A stretch of 64,000 nucleotides of DNA from Siphonodentalium dalli. Taxonomy: Eukaryota > Mollusca > Scaphopoda > Gadilida > Siphonodentaliidae. The DNA lies in assembly GCA_032622095.1 (NCBI GenBank), contig CP136061.1, forward strand, positions 216,842,373 through 216,906,372, given 5' to 3'. This document shows, in pieces, positions 12,317-23,563 of this stretch (position 1 is its first letter; every line of letters starts with the position of its first letter). Position numbers and translations under genes: made by a program. The notes under the pieces were generated by a model. It saw only the letters and a program-made list of their open reading frames with translations, was not told the origin of the DNA and made no database searches.

Positions 12317-13683
12317 TTAACATCCATGACAAATTTCATGATGATCAGACTAAAGGTACGACCTGTAGCCTGTGCTAAAGGATTTAGTCATACAAAGAGT
12401 AAAATCCAAGGTGGCTGCAGGCGGCCATGTTTTTTGGCTGAATGACCCCAAAATGACTCGTTCCATCTACATGTCATTGTTAACATCCTTGACAAATTTT
12501 ATGATGATCAGACTAAAGGTACGACCTGTAGCCCGTGCTAAAGGATTTAGTCATACAAAGAGTAAAATTCAAGATGGCTGCTGGCGGCCATGTTTTTTGG
12601 GCCGAATGACCCCAAAATGACTCGTTCCCATCTACATGTCAATATTAACATCCATGACAAATTTCATGATGATCAGACGAACAGTACGGCCTGTAGCCCG
12701 TGCTAATGGATTGAATTTTGAAATCTAAGATAGCCGCTGGCGGCCATGTTTTTTTTCTGAATGACCCCAAAATGAATCATTCGGTCTAAATGTTGATGTC
12801 AACAGCTATGACAAATTTCATAATGATCCGATCAAAGGTACGACCTGTAGCCTGTATTGTTGACGCATCACGCACACACGGACGACAAAGCCATGGCAAT
12901 AGCTCAAACTTTACAAATTAAAGTTGAGCTAATAATATAGTAAACATGTACGGTGATGTACCTGTGGACCAAGGCTAGTGATCTTTTTGATGTGTATATT
13001 AATTAGATACATAATTATATACATTAATGAAACAACATATTAGAAATAGCCAAGTGAATATTTTTTCTAGTTTTCATTAACATCCTTGACCTGAGAATGT
13101 GAGACCTGTATGCCATTTGAACTGTTCACAACTTATTTTGGGTGAACAGTTTTTTTAAAGAGAAATCTAGACCCACAGGTATTAAAAAAATTTGATACAT
13201 CTTCATATAGGCTTATTATGTTTCTGTATAGACATTATATTTATAAAAAAATAAATCTTATGACAGTCGGTAGTTTCGGACATGGGTCGGTCGGGTTAGC
13301 AGAGACACAGGTAATTTTTTTTTAGGCCTCATACTCTCATAGTGAAACAAGAAGCTGGAATGCCTTGGTGTTATGTTAATAATTATGGCTAGTTTTATAT
13401 TCCTCTTAATCCAAAGCTTGCCTCAAGGAAATCTAACAGAAAAGGAGGGCGAACGACTAAAATTCCTCCCTGTTCTTACCGATTGGGACATGTATCAACA
13501 ATGTGATGACTGATGACATCAACCATAGTTGGTGTGGCTGGGTTGGCCATAGCCAAAATTGGGTTCAGGAATTGAAAGTTTAAGAAGAAAATGAGAAATA
13601 AAATCTAGTTCAAAATCAAAGGATTAATAGACCAGTAACCAGTAACGAAATGATGAAGAAAGTTTCAATGTAATAATACATAC

Positions 13684-13741
13684 ATGAGCTGGTATATATC
13701 GTCCGTTTTCTCTGAGTATTCTGCTTCGAATGAGGACATGA
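13684..13741 (-). CDS. EMC3: EMC3 coding exon 2
   Basis: The short exon encodes HVLIRSRILRENGRYIPAH, which aligns with human QVLIRSRVLRENGKYIPKQ. The first base (T) completes a Ser codon begun by AG at the end of exon 1, giving SDS as in human. The acceptor is TTTCAG and the donor GTATGT on the minus strand. The 58-bp length equals 1 + 19 codons, leaving phase 0 for exon 3. The segment is the basic, cytosolic region after the first membrane helix. A large repeat-filled intron follows it. Confidence 0.94.
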
Positions 13742-13843
13742 CTGAAAGAAGAAAAATTACATGATGATAAGATTCATGAGACAGTTTTTTTCATCAACAA
13801 TAATTCACTCTGCAGGGGTTCATACATGTAATGTGTTTCTGAG

Positions 13844-14258
13844 CAGGCCTCAAAATATGGTGCTGGTCATTTGCAGAATGAGGTCCCAATAGGGTGAATT
13901 TACTGACATGAGCAGCGGGCTAGCATCAATAATTTCACCCTCTGGGGACCTCATTCTGCTTTAAGCCTCATTGTCTCTGGAAAGTATCTTTATAATTTTT
14001 TTTTAGTTTCCTTCGAAACTTCTTTAGAAAGATTTTTTTTATTTTTTTTTTAAGTTTACCAGTAGTTTCTCTTTATGTTGGCAGAATGCATAATCGAGGT
14101 GCCCAATGGGTAAATATCACCATCTTCATCATCTGAGGCCATGCAGAATGAGGTCTCCAGATGATGAAGATGGTAGCCCGATGTGCGGGGTAGCGTCACT
14201 AAACTCACCCTCTGGAGACCTCATTCTGCAAATGACTAGCAACTTATTTTGAAGCCTG
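13844..14258. mobile_element. Composite palindromic MITE (AATGAGGTCC family), full copy
   Basis: The outer ends are inverted (CAGGCCTCAAAATA on the left, TATTTTGAAGCCTG on the right). Inside each end is a separate roughly 88-bp palindrome: GCAGAATGAGGTC at one side and GACCTCATTCTGC at the other (13877-13964 and 14144-14229). The two palindromes are separated by about 180 bp with GCATAATCGAGGTG. Related copies lie at 38055-39880, 43117-43810, 44950-45345 and 55675-56010. It lies in EMC3 intron 1. Confidence 0.8.
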
Positions 14259-14889
14259 TTTCTAGGACCCTGGGAATCAGGGGTTTTCATTTTAAAATCG
14301 TGAATCAAATCGGGCAAAAATATTCTAAATCACATCGATTTTGAATCAAATCATTGTCTGGAGTGTATCAAGAGTGAAGATACTAGTACGGGACAGTTCG
14401 GAGATAACTTGGAACAGTAGCTGTTATGAATCAAAAACATCATACAGATAAGAAATTGTCAATAATGCCTGCAAGTGGCAAACACGATAACTACTAGTAC
14501 ATATAGTCTTTTGAAAAGAAGTGGGACCTTTTTCTACTAATGTTGATTCAAGTTATTTAAGTGTTCCAAGGCCCAAAAATAAAACAGAATACAAAATGAA
14601 TCTCATCCAGGATTACAGTTTCCATCTTTCTATCAAGAAGTTTATAAATGTTAAATATTGTCCTAAAATTTTCCTCGTGGGAAGGACTGTTTTATTCCTA
14701 ATAATTATAATGATCATAGGCTTTCCTAGTTGGGAAAATATATAATTATATAGAAAAATTTTCGTTTTTTCTCCCAGACATGCTTTTTGTCATGATTCAT
14801 ATTCAGCATGTTGCAAACTGAGCTATGCCCATACGAGCTGTAGGCGTATGTTAGTGATTATCGCAATTTGATAATTACTGTCAATAGCG

Positions 14890-15279
14890 GAGACCAAAGA
14901 AAAAATATTTGTTGTTTGGGTTTCCCTACCAACCCTATTTTAAATCTCCTACCCTAAAGTTTTTTTCATGGTTTTCAAGAAAATCTATTGAATTGTTTTC
15001 TCAAAAAATTTCCAAAAACACCAAAAAAAACCACATTTCAGCATCTCAGAATATGTTGATTTCTTAGTAAAGTATTGTGTAATATTACATTTTATACAAA
15101 AATATTCAAAAGTAGTTTTATGTCAATCTTGAAGAGTAAAATACGCATATGAATGTAATAAGAATGTCAAAAAAAAAAAAAAAAATTCACTTAAAAAAAA
15201 TAAAATTTCAAGCTTACCTACCGACCCTATTTTTTTTGGACTTGTAATCCAAACCAAACTTTTAATTTTCTTTGGCCTG
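14890..15279 (-). mobile_element. MITE with CCAAAGAAAA termini, inverted relative to 50455
   Basis: This region is a diverged reverse-complement copy of 50455-50773. Shared words include GGTTTCCCTACC, the GGTCGGTAGG complement, a run of TTTTCAAGAAAATCTAT, and AATATTACA. Both ends carry CCAAAGAAA-like inverted termini. No coding capacity was seen. The spurious open frame at 15123-15323 lies within it. Confidence 0.65.
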
Positions 15280-15837
15280 ATAAAGGAACACTCTGAGGTC
15301 TGATGGTCGTATTCAGATATCATAATTTTGTTTTACCTCACTTGCCTGGCCTATGATTAGCCTATGGCTGAAGGGGTCACAATCAAAAATAAATACCAAA
15401 GGTCAATTTATACCAATCATGGTTATTATACATCCATAAGAAAATATCAAGGCTTATTTTGTTGATATGTTGTGTTATTTGGGAGTAATGTTTGTTCATT
15501 TAGATAACACTCAGTAGGTCAATGGATGTCATTAGGGGATCCGACTGATGAAATACAGTAGGAGCCCCATAGGGTCTAGAATACTCTGATGGTCGTACCG
15601 GTACTCAAGATATCATAATTTTTTGTACATTGCTTGTCTGGCCTACGTTTCACTGGGAAAATGGCTAATTTGGATTTATTTGTCGTTATATATATTTATC
15701 ACCCCATTTATTATTCCTTATCATGAAAATAAAATAAAACAAGTCGAAGATGTTATCATTAAAATTTCTTATGCATGAAATTGGAGAAAAGTTATCCCCA
15801 GAGTACGTTATAAATATTTGTGATAGTTATACGTAAC

Positions 15838-16018
15838 GGTATTTATCTGGCGGGTCCGCTTAGTAAATTAAAAAATTTTGCAACAAATATATTTTTGAGA
15901 ACTGGTTTCTGGAATTACATCACTTGACCTACATTTGAAAGAACAATATAAAATTCAAAAATAAATACACCAACATTATAATGGAACAAGTCCCAAACGG
16001 ACCCGCCAGATAAATACC
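15838..16018. mobile_element. 181-bp MITE with 22-bp terminal inverted repeats
   Basis: The left end GGTATTTATCTGGCGGGTCC is mirrored by GGACCCGCCAGATAAATACC at the right end. The interior is AT-rich without coding capacity. The termini are almost identical, suggesting a fairly young insertion. It lies in EMC3 intron 1. Confidence 0.85.
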
Positions 16019-16188
16019 TGTTGTTTTCAATACCACATCAAGTCACACTCAGAAGTATGTGCAACTCTGTAAATTTTGCTCCGAAGATTTGCATGGAAAT
16101 CCCCATTCAAAATTGGTCACATGACCTCCCTCTTGACTTAAGGCAAGTTACGCACACGGTGTTCCTCAATAAGTATGCATAATAATCA

Positions 16189-16517
16189 GGTCAGGCACAC
16201 ATCAAAAACGGTCTACGTTGCTCGTTTTGTCTACTGTAGCCTGATTGAACTACGTTTTTAATGTGATTTACACACCTCCATCGATTACCGCCGTACCATG
16301 AAAGAAGCGCATTTCGAATTTTCGGTCATTAGTTGTGTAGCCTACCAATGGCAATATCACGTCTACAAAGAAGCAAAAAACTCAACCACTCAAATGCACT
16401 TCTTTCGTGGTATGGCGGTAATCGATGGAGGTGTGTAAATCACATTAAATACGTATCTCAATCGGGCTACAGTAGACAAAACGAGCTACGCAGACCGTTT
16501 TTGATGTGTGCCCGACC
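16189..16517. mobile_element. 329-bp foldback element with ~125-bp arms
   Basis: The left arm starts GGTCAGGCACACATC and includes AAAAACGGTCTACG and TGATTTACACACCTCCATCG. The right arm is its inverted copy, ending CCCGACC. A loop of about 70 bp separates them. It lies 78 bp downstream of EMC3 exon 1 in gene orientation, inside intron 1. An unspliced frame read through the EMC3 donor enters it and should not be annotated as protein. Confidence 0.85.
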
Positions 16518-16595
16518 GGATAGTCATATATGATCATAATCGTATTCAATATTGCGATAATCGCCGACCGACCCCGGCGGGTGTGTTTCAAGTAC

Positions 16596-16744
16596 CTGTC
16601 GGAAACTTGGCGCTGTTCAGTCTTTTTATCTGATGACAAAAGAATGGTCACATAGTGTCTAATTATACCGACTAGAAATGTGATGATAACAATGGGTAAA
16701 AACACCCAAAAACGAATGTTGGAATCTAAAAGTAATTCGGCCAT
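16596..16744 (-). CDS. EMC3: EMC3 first coding exon, with start codon
   Basis: This encodes the N-terminus of ER membrane protein complex subunit 3. The protein starts [14 protein letters not shown] and continues [18 protein letters not shown], the first membrane helix, then [17 protein letters not shown]. This matches human EMC3 ([11 protein letters not shown].., SDKK..QVSDS) with very few changes. I use the ATG at 16744 because it aligns with the family start; an upstream in-frame ATG at 16777 would add 11 non-conserved residues. The donor is CAG/gtactt and the exon is 149 bp (49 codons + 2), with phase agreeing with exon 2. Together the exons in this window encode about 162 of the roughly 261 residues expected. 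The gene is divergent from UXT. Confidence 0.96.
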
Positions 16745-17099
16745 TCGTGCTAAGGTATACTCGATTGACGGCCTCAAATCGCACCTGCTCGGTATGGAAA
16801 ATTACACGGACGACAATTGAATACCATTATAGACGCGCTACTGTGTGTGTGTGTGTGCTAAGTCGGGCCATCGGCGGTTCTCCTGACATTGGATGTATTT
16901 ACAAGATAAGATAAGATAAGCTACTAATACTAAGTTGTATAAATGCCGAGCTCAATTTAAGAATAGATGTACCATAAACGTTCTGCTTCTTTCATATTCA
17001 TTAATCATATGCTATATGAAGTAGCTATATTTCCGTACATGTATGTATGTGATAATTATATGTTTATAGATTTGGAGTGTTTTTATATAAATCAAGTAA
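16745..17099 (-). promoter_or_regulatory. Presumed 5' flank of EMC3
   Basis: The promoter and 5' UTR of EMC3 should lie just above the start codon at 16744. No TATA box is obvious. The flank contains a short (GT)n tract at about 16843-16857 and a repeated AAGAT unit near 16901-16920. The transcription start cannot be placed from sequence alone. Confidence 0.35.
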
Positions 17100-17249
17100 T
17101 TGCGAGTGGAAAGTGGGCGTGACTTTTCTTTATTAATTAATAATGAATATTCATGTGACTTTTACCTTTTATTTTACCTTCACCTTCTGTTCACTTTTGA
17201 TTTATTAGCTTTTGTCATTCTTGGGCACGCACCCATGACCGACGGTAGA

Positions 17250-17494
17250 GGGGTAATGTCGCAAGAGCTATACTCGGCCTTCACCTCAGAATTTGCAGTC
17301 ACGTTATATTCAATTAATTAACGGGTATTTTTCGGGTGGTTTCTAGAACACCAAAGTGGGTGGAACATCTTGATATATAAGTCAAATTGCACATGCGGGT
17401 GGAATGGAGTCGATTTGAGATTATAGATGCGCACCCTACGAGTATACCATTTATCGAGGTCAAGGACGAGTATAGCTCTTGCGACATTACCCCC
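17250..17494. mobile_element. Inverted-repeat element with ~45-bp arms
   Basis: The left arm reads GGGGTAATGTCGCAAGAGCT then ATACTCG, and the right arm is its near-perfect complement ending ATTACCCC. The interior is about 150 bp with no coding capacity. It belongs to the foldback/MITE class; no clear target duplication was resolved. Confidence 0.75.
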
Positions 17495-20400
17495 GCTACA
17501 TGGTGGACGGATCCGTCGACAGCGGAGATCTCACTCAACTGGTCATTATAAACAGTTTGGCCACGTGGGTGTATGGAGATAAAATCAAAAGTAGGAGTGT
17601 GATAAGAATGAAGTTACCGAACAAGGAAATTAAGGTCAATGTAGATAAGGGAGGAAAAGTGCTCAGAGAGAAGGCAGAGTGTTTCATGGTCCATTGCTTA
17701 CTCAAAGCAGTCCTCTAGACATTTGGTCCTCTGGAAAGTATGTGGGTTCTGTGAGGTTTCAGCCGCTTTATGAATGTGTTATGGCGAGCGCCAACTGATC
17801 GATGTGTATCACGCATAATGCTACACTGTCACTTGTGATCACTTACTCCATCACATAATCCAAAGACATATCCCAAAGAATAAAATATAAATTAATTAGG
17901 AAAATAACCGACTATTCACAAAGTTCACACTATAAACTACTGGTTGGAATACCAAACTATCAGAACAAATTGAATATACTTTTATTCTGAATTTTCAACT
18001 ACCGATTTCAGGCATGAAATTTTCAAGTGTTGAACATTTTGGACAAAGTGCATGGGATGACCCCCCCCCCCCCCCCCCTGTCCGGTGAGGAAATGTTCGG
18101 GATGAACGAGTATGGGATTAATTATGACCTAAAAAATCCACCTAGGGATTGACTGTGAAGCAGAACTCAGTCTTAGCCTAAAACACTAAGCCACAAATCC
18201 AACTCCAGACACAATTACGCCACTAAATAAGGAATCGTGAAGGGATGTCCAGTCTGATTTGACACCAATTGCAATTTATCCGTCTAAGACCATATATAAC
18301 ATCAAATAAATGAGGCACATAAAATGGTGGGAGTCATTTAATAGAAGCGCTTTCACAAATTTGGACAAACATCGAAACATTCAATCTGCTATAAAGGCAC
18401 CAGTTCGTCAAATTCTCGAATACGCAGCAAGACTTATATAGTGTCTTGTCACCATACAGAAAGGAAATAAATAGACGCTCTTTCGTCCCATCGACAACTC
18501 TTTTCAGTCTTATTGAACAACCTCGACCAACACGTAAATTTATATGGAATCGCTCTCTTCGTTCACAAACTCTTTAGAGACCACAGGGGCTTGTAACGAG
18601 CTCCGCTGCCCGCCCTCCCTTTTGCGCTGCCCATATACATCGCCTCTATATACACGCCTGCTTCACGTTAATGGTAGTATAATAAGGACAAGGGGAACTG
18701 TAGCTATTTCCCGTTTTACCATCGCTCGGACAAATTTAGCCCATTTACCCGAGTAATGCTATCGATATATCCACGGGTGTATCGGCGAAGGATTCATCTT
18801 TCAATCAAGACCACAAGCTCCCCTCAGAACCATTAATATACATAGCATTTGATAAAAAAAATACCACCGAATATTGTCTCCGGAGAACGTAGATTTTCGG
18901 ATTGATCCGTCTCAGAGAACAATGACCGATATGTTCCTCTAAATTCACCCCGTACAGCTTACTATAATTAAAAATCGGTCAAACGATCAACTAAACATCT
19001 AGCGCTCAGTGATTTCTTGTCGGCTAATAATTTATTTACTGATACAAATCAACACATCCGTCATGGTCAGTAAACAATTTTTATAGAGGAGAAATCTGTC
19101 GATAATTCTATTTTTTTTTCATTTTTTGTTTACCATTCATGCAGCTCCTCGTTTTAATATTCATATACGAACGTGACCTCGATTATAATACTGCGCGCTG
19201 ATTGGCTGTTTCTACTATGGCAGTCATGGAAGGTCAGGTCAATAAAAAATAAAATGTTGCTTTTGTAGAGAAAAATGCTGACCTCTATCAAAAATGAGAT
19301 AGATACCTTTCCGAGATTTTTATTAAATTAAAAAAAAAAAAAATGTGCCTGATACCTGTGATGGCAGCTATGAAACTCAACATTCGGTCGGTGTGGGGTG
19401 TATAATTCTCGCTGTGTGTTAACAGCTCGACAAGCCGAACGTCTACTAACTCATGAACCATCAGGTCTCCTTGTCTTTATTCACCCTGTATGTGACCATC
19501 GTCATCGGCGTACTTATGATCGGCGTAACTACTACGATGATCGGCGTGAAATTTATTTTTGTATTTGGCGTCTCCATACTTCCGTAGTTATGTATGGCAC
19601 CATGCTGGTTACATGTGGAAATACTATGTTTTAAATTGTGATAACATGTGTTTTGGAATTAAAATTTGAAATAGCAATCACCATAATTATATATGACATA
19701 TATGGACTCACCAAACTCGCTCATCTCCATACTGCCAAGAAATAAACGTTAGTATATAGGACTGTTTCGGCAAATATGATATAGTGATTTGTTATAATTG
19801 TTGTGAGTATAACCGGTAGGATCAAAATTTTAATGTATGGCAGCGAACATTTCTTTTGTAAGTGGTATAACTAGTGTAATGTTAACTAATTTAGACAAAA
19901 CGCTCTGGAAAAGTTTGGCTATACTATATCTGTGTTACGTCACAAAAAAATTTGGCGGGAAACTGTAATTCCGTCACGACAAATTTTGTAATTCCGTCAC
20001 GCTAGGTGTGACGGTTTCTCATGTGATAATAATTGAAAGTCGGTTATATCATTGAGTCGGGGTGCAATTTAATAAGAACGACAACAGTTACTGTCATCGA
20101 GTTTATTAGCCTTCTTTTATTTTTATGAGAACTTTACCGTGACGGAATTACGTGCAGTTTGGAAATGGCGTCCATATGTTAATACCATATACTTAACAAT
20201 TACATGGGTTTCTGAAGGAAAAATTATATTTTTAGTGAAATGTGACTGGCCCCACATGTGGATCAAAATTACTGACCTCATCTTATCTGTGGAAAAAATG
20301 AAAAATGCAGTAATGCATTATGCTTGAAATTTGTGCCCACCCAGCTTAATTTTAAGGCCTTGTGTATCAAGTTTGCGAAAACACCAGAAAACAACAAACT

Positions 20401-20846
20401 AAAGTTGTGCCTATACGATAGTAGTTTCGTACCCGTGGCATATTGAAGTTATTAAATAAATGGATGTCAATTATTGTAGAGCAATTTGAAATTTTGGGTT
20501 AATCACGGAAGTCGTGGATTTCATGATTTATTGGTAATTAATCTAATTAATAAATCGATATTGGTGAAAAACCCGATGCCGTTGTTGTTGTTGTTGGAAC
20601 TGGATGATACGGATACCATTGACTCGGTTTATGTCTCTTTAAATTAAAAGCCGTATACCCCGGTTGGTACAGAGGGGCGGTCTATTTGGTTCACCACGGT
20701 CTCTGAATGACCGTGATGGACGTTGCTCAATGCGGACCTTCAAACTCATCCGGCTGGATCTATTCGAGTCAACCCACCGGAGAAAAACATGCTGTTTATG
20801 TTTGGAAGTCAATAAACTATGTTTCTGAATAAATGCTTGAACAATA
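17495..20846. other. Intergenic region between EMC3 and UXT
   Basis: I see no convincing gene. An open frame at about 17479-17718 (containing MKLPNKEIKVNVDKGG) begins inside the preceding inverted repeat and matches nothing I recognise. A poly-C tract occupies 18061-18078. The 200 bp before 20847 is presumably the UXT promoter and 5' UTR but shows no clear core element. Confidence 0.5.
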
Positions 20847-20932
20847 ATGGCCATGACGGGTGACACGCACGTTCCAGATAAAGTGAAGGAATATGAGCAA
20901 TTTCTGAATGAGACTTTGAAAGAAGACCTTCG
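20847..20932 (+). CDS. UXT: UXT first coding exon
   Basis: UXT (ubiquitously expressed transcript, also ART-27) is an alpha-class prefoldin-like protein found in the URI/R2TP-prefoldin-like chaperone complex and linked to transcription and centrosome roles. This exon encodes MAMTGDTHVPDKVKEYEQF then LNETLKEDL. It aligns with human EKVLRYETFISDVLQRDLR at the start of the N-terminal helix. It ends CTTCG before a gtacat donor, leaving two bases (CG) of an Arg codon, as expected for the conserved DLR. Two in-frame ATGs lie at 20847 and 20853. The next exon, corresponding to roughly 27 human residues (KVLDHRDKVYEQ..), was not found. The gene resumes at 56424, beyond both assembly gaps. Confidence 0.85.
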
Positions 20933-20971
20933 GTACATAATGATGTTCCCGAAATTCGCGCTGTCAATTTG

Positions 20972-21060
20972 TTAACTCATTCAGTGCCGGCGAGGCGATA
21001 TCTCGTCCCCCGAAAAACGCCATCTGTGTGCCTGCGACGAGATATGAGTGAAACTCACAA
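20972..21060 (+). mobile_element. TTAA-started inverted-repeat fragment
   Basis: TTAACTCATTCAGTGCCGG is followed by GCGATATCTCGTC and, about 50 bp later, its complement GACGAGATAT. The TTAA start and internal fold resemble piggyBac-type MITEs. The right boundary is not resolved. It lies 40 bp into the intron after UXT exon 1. Confidence 0.4.
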
Positions 21061-21175
21061 TTTCAATTTGGGTGCACATGATAATGATGATTTGAAACAT
21101 GCATACATACTATAAGTCGCATTGTGTTCTTTATACGCGCATGCGCAGATTCAACGTGTACATTATGATATATGG

Positions 21176-21220
21176 GTTATCCATTGGTTAATGAAATCCG
21201 TACATTAACCAATGGATAAC
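21176..21220. repeat. 45-bp perfect hairpin
   Basis: GTTATCCATTGGTTAATG (21176-21193) is exactly complementary to CATTAACCAATGGATAAC (21203-21220), with a 9-base loop. It includes an inverted CCAAT motif on each arm. It may be a minimal MITE or solo foldback. Confidence 0.85.
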
Positions 21221-21439
21221 TCAGAATGAACCAAATCTAATCTATCGAAACATGTCTCAACCTCTGCATCTATATATATAGTAATTTCATGTATAAGTAA
21301 ATAAATTCTAATATAATATTTAGATGTCCTGGATCGACTCATGTGGGTTGTGATATGATGCATCTACATCAGGTCGCAGCATGAGAAGGAACTTGGTATT
21401 TACATGACCAATTATATCATTGCAACATGAAAATATACT

Positions 21440-21706
21440 GTGAACTGTGACATGCCCACACCCCTCCCCCCCCCTCCCCCTGCCCACACCCCCTCCCATA
21501 CCCATCCCCAAAATCTTTATATTTGTTGCACACCATTGCACCACCTGTAAATATACACAGCAACTTTAATATCAATATAATATTAATCTCATATATTTGT
21601 ATAAGGGTCCTGCCCTCATAAGCCCAGCTTTTGTGGGATCCTGTTGTATATAACATGTTATTATTCTATAAATATCAAATAAAAACTTATTGAATTGAAT
21701 TGAAAT
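21440..21706 (+). mobile_element. 3' end of a CR1/Jockey-like LINE
   Basis: This is a C-rich stretch, then GGGTCCTG..TGGGATCC, then AATAAAAACTTATTGAATTG ending in TTGAA repeats. The order and spacing match the 3' end of the LINE at 35160-35406. The short repeated tail and the conserved stem-loop are typical of CR1/L2-group LINEs, whose reverse transcriptase recognises the RNA 3' end. The coding part is absent (5' truncated). Confidence 0.7.
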
Positions 21707-23463
21707 ATAACTGAGCATGCCGCCGTTAAAATGACGCATCAGGCAGCTCTGCATGTCGAGGCATTTAGGAGATACTCAGATACAGCCGTCTGAATATAAG
21801 TGGTGAAAATTGATGTGCTCTGTAGGCGTGACTAAGTCTTGCAGAGTTCAAACTCTCTGAGAGGTCAACGTATACAGGGTACATATATGTTAATTGGAAA
21901 CCGTTTTTTATTGTGTAAAGGTCGATTCATACCAAGTCGGGCATGCACTGATCCATCATAGACTTGGTTTGGCGCCAAATGACCTAGGAACGCTAATGTC
22001 GACAACGTGCACATTATATCACTCAAACTCTGTACCTTAAGGGGTTTGCCAAATTACAATGAGAATTTACTATAAACAAATTTGTCGATAGACTGCTCTA
22101 ACGATGTTAACGATATCGAACTGAAATTTGGTATTGTGGGATTTTTCGATGCGCTGAATCAGACAGAATTGTCACCGGGTTAATTCGATGTCCCAAATAT
22201 GTGTCATTGACAGCACGAACTAGAAGTACACCACACTGCAGATAGTGCGACTGTTGTAGGCATATAAAACGCAAACAGTTCATTTCCATCAAATAGTTTT
22301 CAGTTTTGATATCTTCTTTTCTCGGAAATCGTTTATTGTAAACATCCCATTAGAAAATTTGTTTGGTCTCACCGATTAGCCCCCCCCCCCCCCCCCCCCC
22401 CCCCCCCACACACACACACCCGCATCCTTGCCATAACAAAATGATATGTTGTTCCAAAAGCAAAGTTAATGTCCAAAACAACACTGAACAAATGATTTAC
22501 AAATGTAGTAGGCCACATAACACAATTTTTTTTTAATTTAACGCAATCGGTGTCAATTTGAAGTTATCGTTGCCATGGCAACATGAATTTTTTTTACCTG
22601 TGATGGCCCTCCACAGTACCGGACATGGAGTTTCAAAACTGTTCATGGGTAGGGTCTATACCAGCAATCCCAGCTGTCAATTCGATTCTTTCTAATTTGA
22701 ATAATCAATCTAAACATATTGTTAGTGAAAATAGTGTTTTTTTCCCCAGGAGAGCTGGTATACAGATAGCCGTTTCCACCAGGAGACATGGTACTGAATG
22801 AGTTAAAACACTTTGTTGATTGTAATAAAATCTTGTCTAGCTTTAGTGAGACTGGGCACAATTACGCTTTTTTAAATGACATTAGAACATCATATGACAT
22901 GATCACTACTTCATAATAAAATGTAGACTAATTGAATGTTAATTGACTTCCTTAGCGCTACTCTCGGGATTCAAATGATAGTGTCAATGACACTGTAGCT
23001 CAACTTGGAGTGGAGGGTAATTACGTGCACTCGCGCAACAGTATGGCGATCAGTCAGATTCGTAGGTACGTAAATTGGTGTCACCCTACCGATTTCACTC
23101 CATGACGTCACCCTTACGCAGTACATGTCGGCGACGTTACGGAGTAGATTATAGAGTTGACGCCCTTGGCACTGACTTCCGTTACTAGCTCGTTGCTATA
23201 TAAACAAACCAGCGATGTGGCTTTTGTCGAAAATTGACAGTCAGTACATTCGCCCTGTATATGTACTTTCAGAAAATACAAAACACCACATCGTTATACC
23301 CCACCAATGTCAGTGTCTCGATATCATTTGACCAAATTTCTTGACATGAAACTGCGACAGACACGGCGTGAAATACATCGCATTGAGTAAACAATTTCCC
23401 ATTGTTTCAATTCAACTTCAAGATCGCGGTAAAATAAAAAGCGCAATTTGTAAGTGGTAAACA
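21707..23463. other. Probable UXT intron, left of gap
   Basis: No exon was found. A run of 28 C bases (22380-22407) followed by CA repeats is present, and a short copy of the TGACACTGTAGCTCAACTT terminus of the satellite element occurs at about 22985. Around 23100-23230 there is a CpG-richer patch with ATGACGTCA and a TATATAAA-like word that resembles a promoter, but no gene can be attached to it. Confidence 0.4.
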
Positions 23464-23563
23464 NNNNNNNNNNNNNNNNNNNNNNNNNNNNNNNNNNNNN
23501 NNNNNNNNNNNNNNNNNNNNNNNNNNNNNNNNNNNNNNNNNNNNNNNNNNNNNNNNNNNNNNN
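23464..23563. other. Assembly gap, 100 N
   Basis: Exactly 100 undetermined bases, a conventional placeholder for a scaffold join of unknown size. It separates UXT exon 1 from contig B. Confidence 1.

Larger units (their letters stand above)
5648..12931. repeat. Satellite-like array of ~163-bp monomers with YY1-like sites
   Basis: By eye there are about 39 monomers with spacing of roughly 155-165 bp. Each carries AAGATGGC then GCCATGTTTT (an imperfect palindrome), GACTCGTTCCCATCTACAT, ATGATGATCAGAC and CGACCTGTAGCCCGTGC. Two monomer classes alternate: one contains AGTCATACAAAGAGTAAAAT, and the other contains ATGGATTGAATTTTGAAAT. The array starts after TAGCTCAACTTTGTAAAG (5663-5680) and has right-hand termini CTTTACAAAG..AAGTTGAGCTA at 11182-11204, about 11682-11704 and 12909-12931. 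These look like the ends of a mobile element that has captured or generated the tandem repeats. Open frames inside are monomer translations and are not genes. Confidence 0.9.
4079..13683 (-). other. EMC3: EMC3 intron 2 (about 9.6 kb), filled with repeats
   Basis: This is the interval between the second and third recognised EMC3 coding exons. It holds the dispersed repeat at 4818-5448, the satellite-like array at 5648-12931, a nested 492-bp transposon, and about 750 bp at 12932-13683 in which I see nothing I can name. The intron runs between a GTATGT donor after exon 2 and a CAG acceptor before exon 3 on the minus strand. Confidence 0.85.

Noticed and set aside
5738-12931. CRISPR-like array
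   Set aside because: Repeats are long and variable without unique spacers of constant size, and the context is an animal intron.
16445-16595. Continuation of the EMC3 first-exon frame past 16596
   Set aside because: The frame crosses a good donor site and then translates a foldback element; the next conserved EMC3 residues are found in the exon at 13684-13741.
17479-17718. Open frame containing MKLPNKEIKVNVDKGG
   Set aside because: It starts inside an inverted-repeat element, has no splice signals and matches no family I know.
20639-20938. Minus-strand open frame of 99 residues
   Set aside because: It is antisense to UXT exon 1 and its 5' flank, with no domain; the plus-strand reading matches UXT.
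22990-23260. Possible promoter with ATGACGTCA and a TATATAAA-like word
   Set aside because: No transcript or exon can be attached, and a gap follows; too weak to call as a feature.
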